Shown: positions 36,597 through 46,189, numbered from the stretch's first letter. The stretch is DNA of 64,000 nucleotides from AWTP1-13 sp963770295 (GCA_963770295.1 CAVYPA010000016.1:124001-188000), one strand, 5' to 3'. A program made the numbers and translations. The notes: generated by a model not told the origin, from the sequence alone.

Positions 36597-37266
36597 TCAA
36601 GATAGCATCGCGGACAACAGATTATTCAGCTGCAAATCAAGACGGTTGCGAGCCCCCGCAACCAATCTTTTCCTTGTCCAGCCCGGAGACATGCGCAGCT
36701 GCACGACCTGGGCGCAGGCCTTGGCAAAGTGGGCGCTCTCCTGGATGCCTTTGCACTCCTGACTGTCCTGCCACACGCTGGGTGGCACGCGTTCCGCTGC
36801 CAGTGCCTCGGCCACGGTCTTGACCGGGCGGGGCGGGGTGGGGCGGCTCAACCCGGCCAGCCGCTGCTCCACTGACGCCAACTCGGCCTTGGTCTTGCTC
36901 CGAACCTCCATTTTCCAGGTGCCGCTGCGCTCGATGGCGGCGATCGCCGTGGTGGCGGTGGCATGCGTCGCAAGCCAGCTGAAGGTGACGAGGCAGACCC
37001 AGGCGATGCCGATTACCACCGCGAGCCCGAACGATCGCCGACCCCAGAGGGCGAATACCGCCACCAGGAGGCTTGGCTATGTCAAAAACGCCGCCCACCG
37101 CGTAGCCGACGGTGGCGTCGTACCCCATGGCTACCGCAAACCGTGCCGTGCCAGTCGCCGTCACCAACAGCGACAGCGCCATGAAGCAAACGACCACGAT
37201 GGAGAGGATTATAAGGGTGGGGGCGCCCGCGGCGGTTGCGCGCTTGTCACTGGCCAGCATGTTCAC
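36597..37266 (-). CDS. Membrane protein of unknown function, frame break and replaced C terminus
   Basis: The N-terminal part has two membrane segments (TLIILSIVVVCFMALSLLVT, then after ARFAVAMGYDATVGYAVGGV). One base change near 37067-37072 shifts frame, and a further membrane helix (FGLAVVIGIAWVCLVTFSWL) and a soluble alpha-helical part (KTKAELASVEQRLAGLSRPT) follow, with cysteines in QECKGIQESAHFAKACAQVV. From QLRMSPGWTRKR on, the sequence looks unrelated and stops exactly at the tRNA-Pro fragment. The gene seems to have lost its true end at that junction. I do not recognise a function. Confidence 0.6.
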
Positions 37267-37360
37267 TTCCCTCAGGACAGGCGATCAGACGCCGCCTCCC
37301 TGCCAACTATTCGCGGCGAAGCAAACACCTTTCTCCATGATCAATCCCATCGATTTATTG

Positions 37361-37385
37361 TCGAAAAACGCTGACTCACGTCGCG
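37361..37385 (+). repeat. Direct repeat, left copy
   Basis: These 25 bases contain the core CGAAAAACGCTGACTCACG and match 46223-46247 at 22 of 25 positions in the same orientation. The two copies bracket the seven-gene cluster and the dead resolvase. Confidence 0.5.
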
Positions 37386-37797
37386 ACTCTGGACCCACCG
37401 CTGCGCCCGGTCCCGTATGGCGGACCGAACCTCTTGGTCGCGTTTTGCAGCGTGTGGCGTGTAAATCTCAGTTAACCTGGTCCCGTCGTACTTCGGAGGG
37501 CTGACGGTCGCAAGACTACGGCGCCGATGCGCTGCAGAACGGCGCGGCGTGATTCGCGTTCGTGAGGCCGAATGCATGGGCGCGGTGCGCTGGCAACGTG
37601 CCAGCCACCTCGTCGGATCTCGCCCTTGTTGCGGTCAGGCTACTTCTGGGTTCTTCTGGCCCCTGGGGACCCATGAAAGAGCGCCGGGGTCGCCCGACGC
37701 CCCGTTGCAATGCCCACATAGCCGGCGAAGTTCAGCCGTCCACTTTGGCCAATTCGCAGAATATGCAATGCTCACATAGTACACCCAAGGTTAGCTG

Positions 37798-37968
37798 TTA
37801 ATATATACTCAATAATTTTGAGTATAATTCGATATGATTCGAATGCAGGCATCGCGGGCGGGAAGGTATAGTGACGAAATACAAACACAAGCCCTGTAAA
37901 GTGCGACCCTGCAGCCATACTCTCGCGGATTTTCCGGCCGCACACCGCAGGTTAAATCCCTTGGGCAT
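37798..37968 (-). CDS. Possible small protein, 56 aa
   Basis: An ATG at 37968 follows an excellent binding site (CAGGAGGCGACC before ATG). The product starts MPKGFNLRCAAGKSARVWLQ and runs into the AT-rich segment, ending SKLLSIY. I recognise no family. Only the binding site supports it; the end may be chimeric. Confidence 0.35.
   Translation of the reverse strand: MPKGFNLRCAAGKSARVWLQGRTLQGLCLYFVTIPSRPRCLHSNHIELYSKLLSIY
37805..37825. repeat. AT-rich perfect inverted repeat
   Basis: ATACTCAA, five bases, TTGAGTAT: a perfect 8-bp palindrome inside an AT-rich patch of about 60 bases, in DNA that is otherwise GC-rich. It could be an operator or a terminator. It lies about 165 bases inside the left 25-bp repeat. 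Confidence 0.45.
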
Positions 37969-38120
37969 GGTCGCCTCCTGAGCGGTACGGGAGAACATGG
38001 CTGACCATTTGCGCACCAGGGAGGGTAATTCTGCGGCGCGTTAATATCCCCCGCCCCCTCTCCCCTGTGAGGCCCGCGTGGCCGGTTGGACCCGCCTCGC
38101 GGAGCATCCGTCGTAGCCCA

Positions 38121-39164
38121 TCACGCACGATTGTTGCCATCGTTTATGATCGCCAACCATGTCCGCCGATCAATGTTGTCGCCGGTTACCACGACGACGA
38201 TCGGACCTGGAAATGTGCCGGCCGGAGCCTGGATGAGCGCGGCGATTCCCGTCGCCGCAGCACCTTCGAGAACGAGCCTTTCATGGATGAAAGCAAGCCT
38301 GATCGCGTCTGCCGTCGCGTCCTCGCCGACGACCCACACCTCGTCCACGAGATCGCGCACCAGCGGGAAGGAATACGCATTTTCGAGACCGATGCCGCCA
38401 CCGAGCGAATCGGCAAGGCTCGATCTTTCCTCCACCATCACCGGCCACCCGGCCTTCAGGCTCTCAAGCATGGCCGGGCAGCGCTCGCTTGCGATGGCGA
38501 CCACGCGGATCCTTGGATCGATGGGCTTCAGGGCCGCCGCGATTCCGCCGATCAGCCCACCCCCGCTTAGCGGTGCGATGACGGTGCCAACCGGCAGCAA
38601 ATCCTCTGCAATTTCGAGCCCGATCGTGCCCTGACCGGCGATCACGGCTGGATGATCGAATGGCGGGACGAGGGTCATGCCTTCCGCGCAGGCGCGCGCG
38701 ATCGCGCGCTCCATTGCGGCGTCCTGGTCGGCACCACCGACGTCGACCTCCGCTCCGAGAGCCTCGATGGCGGCGATCTTGTTCGCCGGCACGAGCGAGG
38801 AGAGGCAGACCACGCACCGAATGGCGAGCGCGCAAGCGACATAAGCGACAGCACGCCCGTGGTTGCCGGTCGAAACCGTAATAACGCCCGCGCGTCGCTG
38901 ATCCGCAGAGAGCGATAGTATGTGATTGGCTGCACCTCGGACCTTGAAGGCGCCAGTTGGCTGCATCGTCTCGAGCTTGAAGTAGACGGGTGCGCCGCAA
39001 TGCCGGCTCATCGCGTCAGAAGGGCGAAGCGGTGTGAGGGCCGCCATTCCGCGGATGCGTTTGCGGGCAGCAATGATGTCCGCCAAGTTGGGCTGGGCGC
39101 CGCTGGGCGCGTGACTTCCGGATGGCCTCCTCCATCCCAGATGTCCAAGCGCTGTACGGCTCAT
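38121..39164 (-). CDS. PLP-dependent threonine dehydratase/EutB-like enzyme
   Basis: A fold-type II PLP enzyme, 347 aa from ATG 39164. The PLP-binding lysine is Lys74 in QPTGAFKVRGAAN; the phosphate-binding glycine loop is PLSGGGLIGG. The closest group I recognise is threonine dehydratase and EutB of ectoine/hydroxyectoine utilisation, sharing the start DIIAARKRIRGMAALTPLRP. It is the last gene of the cluster that also holds an M24 ectoine-hydrolase-like protein. A serine/threonine deaminase is the conservative reading. Confidence 0.82.
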   Translation of the reverse strand: MSRTALGHLGWRRPSGSHAPSGAQPNLADIIAARKRIRGMAALTPLRPSDAMSRHCGAPVYFKLETMQPTGAFKVRGAANHILSLSADQRRAGVITVSTGNHGRAVAYVACALAIRCVVCLSSLVPANKIAAIEALGAEVDVGGADQDAAMERAIARACAEGMTLVPPFDHPAVIAGQGTIGLEIAEDLLPVGTVIAPLSGGGLIGGIAAALKPIDPRIRVVAIASERCPAMLESLKAGWPVMVEERSSLADSLGGGIGLENAYSFPLVRDLVDEVWVVGEDATADAIRLAFIHERLVLEGAAATGIAALIQAPAGTFPGPIVVVVTGDNIDRRTWLAIINDGNNRA

Positions 39165-39213
39165 GCTGCTACTCTCGGAACGGACTGGGGCGTGTCGGAC
39201 ATGTGGCTCGAAC

Positions 39214-40815
39214 TCACAAGGAAAGGGCATAACTCGAGCGGCGAGGATCGGCGCCGCCGAGCATCAGCCCGTCTGGCCGGCGCACAATGACATTGACACC
39301 CCCCATCAGTCGCGACCATGGACCAACCCGGCGCGGCGACCAGCCGGCGCCAGCAAGCTGACGGTCCCAGTCCGCCGGACAACGATCCTCGAGCATCACG
39401 ACGTCTCCGCGGTCGTGACGCAGGCGCGGCCACTCAACGCTCGCTTGCGGGTCAAGGCCCTGCTCGCAAAGTCGCCGCAGCACCTGATTCAGCGATTGCG
39501 GCTGGCCATGATCACCCGGCGTGGCAATCGCGATCGTCTCGCCGTCGGAGCGCGTCGTGAGCGCGGGGCAGAGCGTGTGGAACGGACGCAGGCCGCCACG
39601 GAGCCTGTAGACCTCTTCACCATCAAGGCGCTCGAGCCCGGCGCGGTTGTGCAGAACGAGCCCGTGCTCGCCGGCGACGATGCCGGAGCCGAACTCCTCG
39701 AACAGCGACTGCGCCCATGAGACCGCATTGCCGTTCCGGTCGATCACGACGAGCGTGGAGGTGTCGCCGCCGCCCGAGCGGGTTGAGGATGCTGTGGCAT
39801 CCTCTGCAGCAAGCCCCTCAAGCGTGCGAGGCTCGAGCGCAGCGGCGTCGAGCGGCAGCCGGCGTGGGTCGACGCACCAGCGATCGCGCGCGATGAAGGC
39901 CCGGGTCTTGTCCTCGAGGAACGACAGCGGATCGATCAGCGGATCGGCAGCTTCGGCCGCAGCCGGGCGGGGGCGCCGCTCGGACAGCCGTAGCAGGGCC
40001 AACAGGGCGAGCCCCTGGGAGTTCGGCGGCGCGACGTGGGCCTGCCGGCCGCGCCAGGCAATGGTCAGCGCGGGCGAGAAATCGGTGCGGTGGCCGGCGA
40101 GGTCCTCCTGTTCGAGCAGGACGCCCGACGCCTGTGCGGCTCTCAGCCACGATCGGGCAAGCGCACCCTCGTAGAACTCGCGTGCGCCACCTCTCGCGAC
40201 GGCCTCGAGCATTGCAGCGACGCCCGGCTGCTTCAGGCGCTCTCCGAGCACGCGGCCTCCCGCTGGACCATAGTGGCGCGACAGATCCGGGTACTCCGCT
40301 GCGAGCGCGGCATAGCCCGGTCCGTTGTAAAAGCCGACAGCCGCCGCATCTATCGGCACGCCGTTGCGCCCCAGAGCGATGGCCGGCGCCAGCAGGCGTG
40401 CGAGCGGCATTGAGCCAAACCGATCCCGCGCCTCGCCGAGGGCAGCGACCAGCCCCGGGACCGACACGCTTAAGGGACCGCGGATGGGCATCACAACATG
40501 TCCGCGCTGGCGTATCTCCTCGACGCTGGCGCGTTCTGCAAGCGCGCCCGAACCGTTGATGGCCTTCACGGACCCGTTCGCCGGTGCGTAGAGAGCTATG
40601 CAGTCGCCGCCGAGGCCGTTCATGAACGGGACCGCGACCGCGAGTGCGGCAGCGGTCGCGATCGCCGCATCAATGGCGTTCCCGCCCTCTTGCAAAATCT
40701 CGATTCCAGCTTCCGCCGCACGGTGGTGACCCGCAACAACTATTCCACGCTCGCCCATCAGCACGGGGCGATGGGCGAGCGCGGGGGAAGCGCCTGGCCA
40801 ACTCGTGCTCGTCAT
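39214..40815 (-). CDS. Gamma-glutamyltransferase family protein
   Basis: An Ntn-hydrolase of the gamma-glutamyltranspeptidase family, 533 aa from ATG 40815. It should self-cleave before Thr352 in SGGGDTSTLVVIDRNGNAVS to give large and small subunits. The large subunit carries the family start (VVAGHHRAAEAGIEILQEGG NAIDAAIA, spanning residues 27-54). The small subunit holds the active-site segments LFEEFGSGIVA and CPALTTRSDGE. I see no signal peptide, so it may be cytoplasmic, unlike classical GGT. The start overlaps the ATPase stop by 4 bases, which ties it to the importer; it may hydrolyse a gamma-glutamyl or related amide product. Confidence 0.9.
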   Translation of the reverse strand: MTSTSWPGASPALAHRPVLMGERGIVVAGHHRAAEAGIEILQEGGNAIDAAIATAAALAVAVPFMNGLGGDCIALYAPANGSVKAINGSGALAERASVEEIRQRGHVVMPIRGPLSVSVPGLVAALGEARDRFGSMPLARLLAPAIALGRNGVPIDAAAVGFYNGPGYAALAAEYPDLSRHYGPAGGRVLGERLKQPGVAAMLEAVARGGAREFYEGALARSWLRAAQASGVLLEQEDLAGHRTDFSPALTIAWRGRQAHVAPPNSQGLALLALLRLSERRPRPAAAEAADPLIDPLSFLEDKTRAFIARDRWCVDPRRLPLDAAALEPRTLEGLAAEDATASSTRSGGGDTSTLVVIDRNGNAVSWAQSLFEEFGSGIVAGEHGLVLHNRAGLERLDGEEVYRLRGGLRPFHTLCPALTTRSDGETIAIATPGDHGQPQSLNQVLRRLCEQGLDPQASVEWPRLRHDRGDVVMLEDRCPADWDRQLAGAGWSPRRVGPWSRLMGGVNVIVRRPDGLMLGGADPRRSSYALSL

Positions 40816-41582
40816 TCGGTCAACCCTGCCGCGTTCATCAGCTCGCGGATGCGCTCGCAAGCGGTGTGGAAATCGCTCCGGCGCAGCACAGAGAAGTCGC
40901 GCGGGCGCGGCAGCAGCACCGGCACGACCTCCATGATCCGCCCGGGCCGCGGCGTCATCACGACGACGCGATCGGCCAGCAACACAGACTCAGTGATGCT
41001 GTGTGTGATGAACAGCACGGTCTTGCCCGTCGCCATCCAGATCCGCTGCAGCTCCAGGTTCATGTGCTCGCGGGTCAGCGCGTCGAGCGCACCGAACGGC
41101 TCGTCCATCAGCAGCAAAGAGGGATCGTGGACCAGCGCCCTGCAGATGGAGACGCGCTGTTGCATGCCTCCCGACAACTCGTAGGGCCGGCGCTCGGCAA
41201 AGGTCGAGAGACCGACGAGCTTAAGCAGATCATCGACCCGGGCTCGCGCCTCCGCATCACGGATACGGCGGATTTCGAGCTGGATCTCGACGTTGCGCCG
41301 CACCGACCGCCATGGCAGCAGGACCGGCGTCTGGAACACGATCCCGATGCTGGGGTCGGGTCCGTTGATGGGGCGGCTCCCGATGCTGATCGAGCCCGAG
41401 GTCGGCGGCATCAGCCCGGCGACTAGCCGGAGTAAGGTGGACTTACCGCATCCCGACGCGCCGACCACCGAGACGAACTCACCTTTCTCCACCGTCAGTG
41501 AGATGTCCATCAGGGCGTCAACGCGATCGCCTCCCGTGTCGAAGGTCTTGCTCACCGATCCGAGCGCGATGGCCGACGTCAT
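40812..41582 (-). CDS. ABC importer ATPase, NitT/TauT type
   Basis: A 256-aa ATPase starting MTSAIALGSVSKTFDTGG at 41582; longer frames upstream are unrelated. Walker A is VGASGCGKSTLL, signature LSGGMQQR, Walker B LLLMDEPFGALD, and the switch histidine is in LFITHSITES. It overlaps the gamma-glutamyltransferase gene by 4 bases (ATGA) and follows the binding protein by about 20 bases. Confidence 0.92.
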   Translation of the reverse strand: MTSAIALGSVSKTFDTGGDRVDALMDISLTVEKGEFVSVVGASGCGKSTLLRLVAGLMPPTSGSISIGSRPINGPDPSIGIVFQTPVLLPWRSVRRNVEIQLEIRRIRDAEARARVDDLLKLVGLSTFAERRPYELSGGMQQRVSICRALVHDPSLLLMDEPFGALDALTREHMNLELQRIWMATGKTVLFITHSITESVLLADRVVVMTPRPGRIMEVVPVLLPRPRDFSVLRRSDFHTACERIRELMNAAGLTE

Positions 41583-41601
41583 CGTGATGCCTAAGGCAGG
41601 C

Positions 41602-42597
41602 TCAACTCGGCAGATAGGCGTTCGTGAAGAGCTTCTCCAAGGGCGTGGCCTTGGGCAGTCCCCCATACTGGACCAACGTTTCTTGGGTCGTCTTCCAGTC
41701 CTCCTCCGCCATGAAGCCGAACGGCTTGCCCTTGGTTGCGCTGGTGACGTAGGCATCCTTAGAGAGATCCATCTGCCTCAGCAGCACCTTCTTGTTCCGG
41801 GCCTGCTCCGGCAGCTTCTTGATCAAGAGATCGACCGCTTTCTCCGGCTCCTTCAGTGCAATGGCGTGCGCATCCTGGGAGACGCGCAGGAATGCGTTGA
41901 CGGCAGGCGCGTTCTGCTGTGCCCATGCGACATTGGCCCCGATTCCCTGGCTGAGCAGCTCGACGCCGAAGTCGCTGTAACGGAAATAGTGCACCTTGGC
42001 CCCCTGGGCTTCGAGCTCTGCGACTTGAACGTTGACGTTCGCCGGAATCGCATCCGCCCGCCGCTGCAGGAAGAGCGCGCTCTTCGCGCCGAAGGCGGGA
42101 TTGAGAATGCTCACCTTCTTGATGTCGCCGCCTGCCTTTGACATCAGCGCGGGAAACATCTGACCCGTGCTCTCGGAAGGTGCGAAGGCGATGATCTTGC
42201 CCTCGAGCTCCTTTGGCGACTTCACCGGCGCGTCCGAGTGGCTAATGATGCACATCAAAGAGGCGACGATCCTCTGCACGCCGATGACCGGAACGCCCTG
42301 CTCGATGGCCCGGATCATGGTCGCGAAATCGATGAAGGCCATCTGATCGTTGTTGCGGCCGACGAGCTGCGCGACAGTGCCCGAACCCTGCCCTTCACCG
42401 ATCGTCACCGCGAGCCCAGCCTTCTCAAACATCTTCTCTTCGAGAGCCAGAAAGAACGGCGCGTGAGTGCCATAGATTGTCCAGTCAAGTCGGAAGCTGA
42501 CCGAAGTCTGGGCTTGCGCTCTCGCGATGTAGGGGCAGGGCAAGGCGGCGAGCGCCGTCGCTCCGACGAATAGAGCGCGGCGCGTGAGGTTGGTCAT
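41602..42597 (-). CDS. ABC importer solute-binding protein, NMT1/THI5-like
   Basis: A 331-aa periplasmic protein with a signal peptide that has twin-arginine character (NLTRRALFVGATALAALP, cleavage near ARA-QA). The mature start VSFRLDWTIYGTHAPFFLAL is typical of NMT1/THI5-like binding proteins, named after pyrimidine-precursor proteins but covering many nitrogenous ligands. It sits between its permease and ATPase genes. Confidence 0.9.
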   Translation of the reverse strand: MTNLTRRALFVGATALAALPCPYIARAQAQTSVSFRLDWTIYGTHAPFFLALEEKMFEKAGLAVTIGEGQGSGTVAQLVGRNNDQMAFIDFATMIRAIEQGVPVIGVQRIVASLMCIISHSDAPVKSPKELEGKIIAFAPSESTGQMFPALMSKAGGDIKKVSILNPAFGAKSALFLQRRADAIPANVNVQVAELEAQGAKVHYFRYSDFGVELLSQGIGANVAWAQQNAPAVNAFLRVSQDAHAIALKEPEKAVDLLIKKLPEQARNKKVLLRQMDLSKDAYVTSATKGKPFGFMAEEDWKTTQETLVQYGGLPKATPLEKLFTNAYLPS

Positions 42598-42646
42598 GGG
42601 CTTTCTCCCTTTGGGTTGAGCGGACAGATCTCTCCTGATGGTCTCA

Positions 42647-43462
42647 CTAGAACCCTTGCGTTGTGTCCTGGAGCCGGATCACGGCATGCCAGGGGATAAC
42701 CAGGCGCTCCACGATCTCGACCGCGTAGTAGAGCACGACGCCGATCACCATGAGGGCAGCCAGAACCGCGAACAGCAGCGTGGTATCAAGCGTTCCGTTG
42801 GCTTTCATCAATAGGTAGCCGAGGCCGGCGCTGGCGCCGACCCACTCCGCGATGACTGCGCCGACAACCGCGAAGGCGGCCGAGACCTTGATACCGGCAA
42901 AGACGTTCGGAAGCGCCATGGGCATGCGGAAGCGGAAGAAGACCTGGAGTGGCGAAGCGCGCATGGACTGGGCCAGCTCCAACATCTCGCGCTCGACCGA
43001 GCGCAACCCGACGATCGTCGAGATCACGATCGGGAAGAAGGCGACAAGGAAGGTGACGAGAAGCTTCGGGAGGAAACCGAGGCCGAACCACACCACAATC
43101 AACGGGGCCAGCGCAACTTTCGGGAAGGTCTGGCTGAGAATTAGCCACGGCATGAGGGTCCGGTCCAGGACCCGGGAGGCTACGATCGAGATCGCGATCG
43201 GAATGCCCAGCACGATGGAGAGGAAGAAGCCGCCGAGGGTCTCCGCAACCGTGACGACCGAGTGCCAGAGCAGGAACTCGAAATCCTCGGCGATGCGCTG
43301 GAAGACCTCGCTCGGACGCGGGAGGATGTACTTCGGCGCGTCGAATTCGACGACGATGACATGCCAGAGGACGAGCGCACCGATCATGGCGCCCAGCGGG
43401 TAGATGGCTGCCGTCAGACGCTGCATATATTCCTCAGCCGTTGCCGCGAGCGCGGTCAACAT
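42647..43462 (-). CDS. ABC importer permease, NitT/TauT type
   Basis: A 271-aa inner-membrane permease with about six helices. The ATPase-contact loop reads MLELAQSMRASPLQVFFRFR followed by MPMALPNVFAGIKVSAAFAV. It is the first importer gene in transcription order, about 140 bases after the racemase gene, and may still belong to the same transcript. Confidence 0.9.
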   Translation of the reverse strand: MLTALAATAEEYMQRLTAAIYPLGAMIGALVLWHVIVVEFDAPKYILPRPSEVFQRIAEDFEFLLWHSVVTVAETLGGFFLSIVLGIPIAISIVASRVLDRTLMPWLILSQTFPKVALAPLIVVWFGLGFLPKLLVTFLVAFFPIVISTIVGLRSVEREMLELAQSMRASPLQVFFRFRMPMALPNVFAGIKVSAAFAVVGAVIAEWVGASAGLGYLLMKANGTLDTTLLFAVLAALMVIGVVLYYAVEIVERLVIPWHAVIRLQDTTQGF

Positions 43463-43599
43463 TCAACCGGGCTCCACCCGCTATACTCGAAGGTTGCGCC
43501 GGCGCCATTCATTACCCCCATTATCGGATCACAGGCCATGGCCTCGTCCACACCAGCCCCACAATTCATCCCTCGCGGTGAGCATAGCGCTCCGCGCTG

Positions 43600-44376
43600 C
43601 TAGACGAGTCCCACGAATGTCCGCCGCGCGACTGCGTCGTGCACCATGGCGACGAGGTGGGTGAAGTCGAACACGGGCAAACCGGTCGCTGCCTGCACGG
43701 CGGCGGCATAGGGCGGCAAGAGCGAGCATTCGAGCAGGATCGCACCAACCTTGGGGTTCACCCGCGCGAGCTTTAGCGCGACGCCGACGGTCTCCTGCTC
43801 CAGCCGCTCGACATCGAGCGTGCGCTGGTCGTCCCAGGAGGTGGCTGCGAATTCGGGGCAGCCGTCCATGCCGGCGATGGCGACGGTCGCCGGATCAACG
43901 CCCGCACCGGCGAGATGGCGGGGCCCGAGCGATGCAGCGTCTGCGGTGACGAGGCCGACAAGGCGGTTGGGCTTCAACATGCGCGCAATGAGCGGCGCGA
44001 GCAGCAGCGAGGAGGCGAACACGGGCACCTCGACCACCGCGGTCAGATGCCTCTGGAACAACGCGGCATATCCGCACGAAGTGGTGATCGCCCGGCAGCC
44101 TTGATCCGCCAGATGCCTGGCGCCTGCGAGCCAGGGCTCGATTGCCTCGGCAAACTCCCGGCTGTCAGGATCGAGCTTAGAGAGGCGCTGCACGCTGGCC
44201 GTTCCGCTCGCGCCACTGACGACGTGGTGCATCACCGGAAACGGGAACGTGGTCGCATTGCCGATGGCGCCGGGGGGCCGGGGAAAGCGGCCTTCGATCA
44301 TCAAAATGCCGACGGCATAGCCATATAGGTTCTTACCACCTCGCAGCGACTGACCTGCCCGCGCCCGATCGCCCAT
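43600..44376 (-). CDS. Aspartate/glutamate racemase family protein
   Basis: A 258-aa protein with two candidate catalytic cysteines in the expected places: ITTSCGYAALFQRH (first half) and AILLECSLLPPYAAAVQ (second half). The C-terminal part carries a typical VFDFTHLVAMVHDA. It is not closely like the smaller hydantoin racemase-like protein at 34903-35565. It starts 5 bases after the M24 hydrolase stop, so the two are coupled. Racemisation or isomerisation of an amino acid produced by that hydrolase is a reasonable guess. Confidence 0.85.
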   Translation of the reverse strand: MGDRARAGQSLRGGKNLYGYAVGILMIEGRFPRPPGAIGNATTFPFPVMHHVVSGASGTASVQRLSKLDPDSREFAEAIEPWLAGARHLADQGCRAITTSCGYAALFQRHLTAVVEVPVFASSLLLAPLIARMLKPNRLVGLVTADAASLGPRHLAGAGVDPATVAIAGMDGCPEFAATSWDDQRTLDVERLEQETVGVALKLARVNPKVGAILLECSLLPPYAAAVQAATGLPVFDFTHLVAMVHDAVARRTFVGLV

Positions 44377-44380
44377 GGCG

Positions 44381-45562
44381 CTAGTCCTTCGTGAACAGGA
44401 TACGCGGATAGTCGGCGAAGCACTCAGCGCCGTACTTGGTTACCGCGAAGCGTCTCGGAGATCACGAGCCCGTACGTGTCGAGCCAGATCGCCGGGATGC
44501 AGTGGAAAGTCATGCCTTCCTCCAGCACCGTCTTGTCGCCGGCGCGGATGCTGGCGGTGAGCTCGCCCCAGGTCGGCGGGATAGCCGATGCCGACCGGGT
44601 AGCCGATGCGGTTGTCCTTCTCGATGCCGTGGCGGCTTATCACCGCTTTCCAGGTCGCCGCCAGCTCCTCGCAGGTCACGCCCGGCTTCACCTTGTCGAG
44701 CACGGCATTGAGCCCCTCGGCAATCACGCTCGCGACCTTGTTCATGCGCTCGGTCGGCCTGCCGAGGTAGATGCAGCGCGACAGTGGCGAGTGATAGCGA
44801 TGCCGCACGCCGCCCATCTCGATGTAGAAGATGTCGCCGGGAACCAGCTTCTCGTCGCGTCCAGGACAGATGCGGCGCGGAGGCGATCTCGCTGACCATC
44901 GCGTTCGGCGGCTTGCACGGAAACGTGCCGCCGAAATTCGGGCAGGCCGGCGGTTGTGACGCGGTAAAGCTCGGCCATCACGTCGCACTGGCGCACACCG
45001 GCGCGCACGCTGTCTCGAAGGCTGCCTTCTGTGCGGCGGCAGCAATCTGTCCGGCCTGGCGCATGAAGGTGAGCTCCGCCGCCGACTTCTTCATGCGGCA
45101 GCGGTTGACCAGCAGGAACGCGTCGACGAAGTGCGGTTGGGCAGGCCTTGCTTCAGCAGCGCATCCCATTTGGCGGTGTAGTAGTAGTCGTCCGTCTCGA
45201 CGCCAATGGTCCCCTTGTCCCAACGACGCCGCCTGAGTTCGTCGGCGACGAACTGCATCGGATGCAGATCGGTAGAGCCGACGTATTCATCGGGATAGGG
45301 CACGACGTTTTCAGGCTTGAGAAACGCTGTGAACTTGGCACCGACCGCGTCCATCTTGCGGCCGATCCAGATCGGCTCCTCCGGTCGCCCCGTCCACCGC
45401 CACCATCTGAGGCGTGTAGAACGACCAGCCGTCATAGCCGGTCAGCCAGAACTGGTTCGCGGGCGAGGAGACGATCAGCAGGTCGATCCCCCGTCGCGCC
45501 ATCTCCTTCTTGGCCCGGCCGATGCGCTCGATGAACTCCGATCGCTGGAAAAGAAAGCCCAT
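44381..45562 (-). CDS. M24-family hydrolase, ectoine-hydrolase (DoeA/EutD)-like, about seven frame breaks
   Basis: Joining the frames gives a protein of about 393 aa with the creatinase/prolidase fold. The N-terminal part reads NQFWLTGYDGWSFYTPQMVA, strongly recalling DoeA, the ectoine hydrolase. Further pieces are PIWIGRKMDAVGAKFTAFL, HFVDAFLLVNRCRMKKSAAE, FGGTFPCKPPNAMVSEIASA, PGDIFYIEMGGVRHRYHSPL, IEKDNRIGYPVGIGYP and GMTFHCIPAIWLDTYGLVIS. Breaks lie near 45390, 45138, 45005, 44938, 44862, 44570 and 44455. So many single-base shifts in a well-conserved protein suggest bad local sequence or an old pseudogene. Confidence 0.75.
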
Positions 45563-45724
45563 GACTGCCTCGCTCCGCTCAAGGGAAAAAAGGTTGCATG
45601 GGTGCGCGCATCAGTCCAATGAAATGAGATGATGGTTTTATAACTACATGGTTCTGGCAGTGCAGCATGGTCATGCGCCTCAATCTGCGTCGGATCGACG
45701 TGTTCCGCGTCATGATGAACAGGA

Positions 45725-46189
45725 GCGCGCAAGGTCCTGGCACTGGCCAGAGCCTGCAGGATCGAGGCCATCCTCGTCACGGAGCTGAGCCGATGGGGTC
45801 GGAGCCCACGAGACCTCGTCGAGACGCTTGACGATCTGCACGGCTGGAAAGTAAGCGTCCTGGCCCAGACGGGCCTCAGCTTCGATCTCAGCACAGCAAT
45901 CATGGTCGGCCTGATGACCGGTGCCTTCGCCGAATTCGAACGCTCGATGATCCGCCAGCGCGTCCGGGCCGCCCTGAGCGTCTAGGCCAAGATCGAGCGC
46001 GACGGCAAGTTTGTGAGCAAGGCCGGCAAGGTCCGGAAAAGACTAGGCCGGACACGAGCCGAGGCCGACAAGCTCGATAGGGCACGCCAAGAGTTGGCAA
46101 AGGGAACGGGCATAATCAAGACGGCAAAACTGACCGGGCTCGGCACCGGCACGATCCACAAGCTCAGGCGGCAGATGGTGGCTGTATGA
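45725..46189 (+). pseudogene. Serine recombinase (resolvase/invertase), N-terminally truncated with internal stop
   Basis: The frame reads RIEAILVTELSRWGRSPRDL, then VETLDDLHGWKVSVLAQTGL and AFAEFERSMIRQRVRAAL, as in PinR/TnpR-like resolvases. The catalytic serine region at the N terminus is missing. A TAG at 45983-45985 interrupts, and the rest continues as KIERDGKFVSKAGKVRKRLG to a C-terminal helix-turn-helix (GIIKTAKLTGLGTGTIHKLR). It is dead by two counts. It lies between the M24 gene and the right copy of the 25-bp repeat. Confidence 0.85.

Larger units (their letters stand above)
37267..38120. other. Mostly gene-free stretch
   Basis: About 850 bases with no convincing gene apart from a possible 56-aa frame at 37798-37968. 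It holds one copy of a dispersed repeat (37361-37385) and a locally AT-rich segment with a perfect inverted repeat (37805-37825). Its patchy composition suits the edge of acquired DNA. Confidence 0.5.

Noticed and set aside
38121..45562. Calling the cluster a complete ectoine-utilisation operon
   Set aside because: EutC, EutE/DoeB and the usual Ehu or Teh importer are absent, and the gamma-glutamyltransferase does not belong to that pathway.
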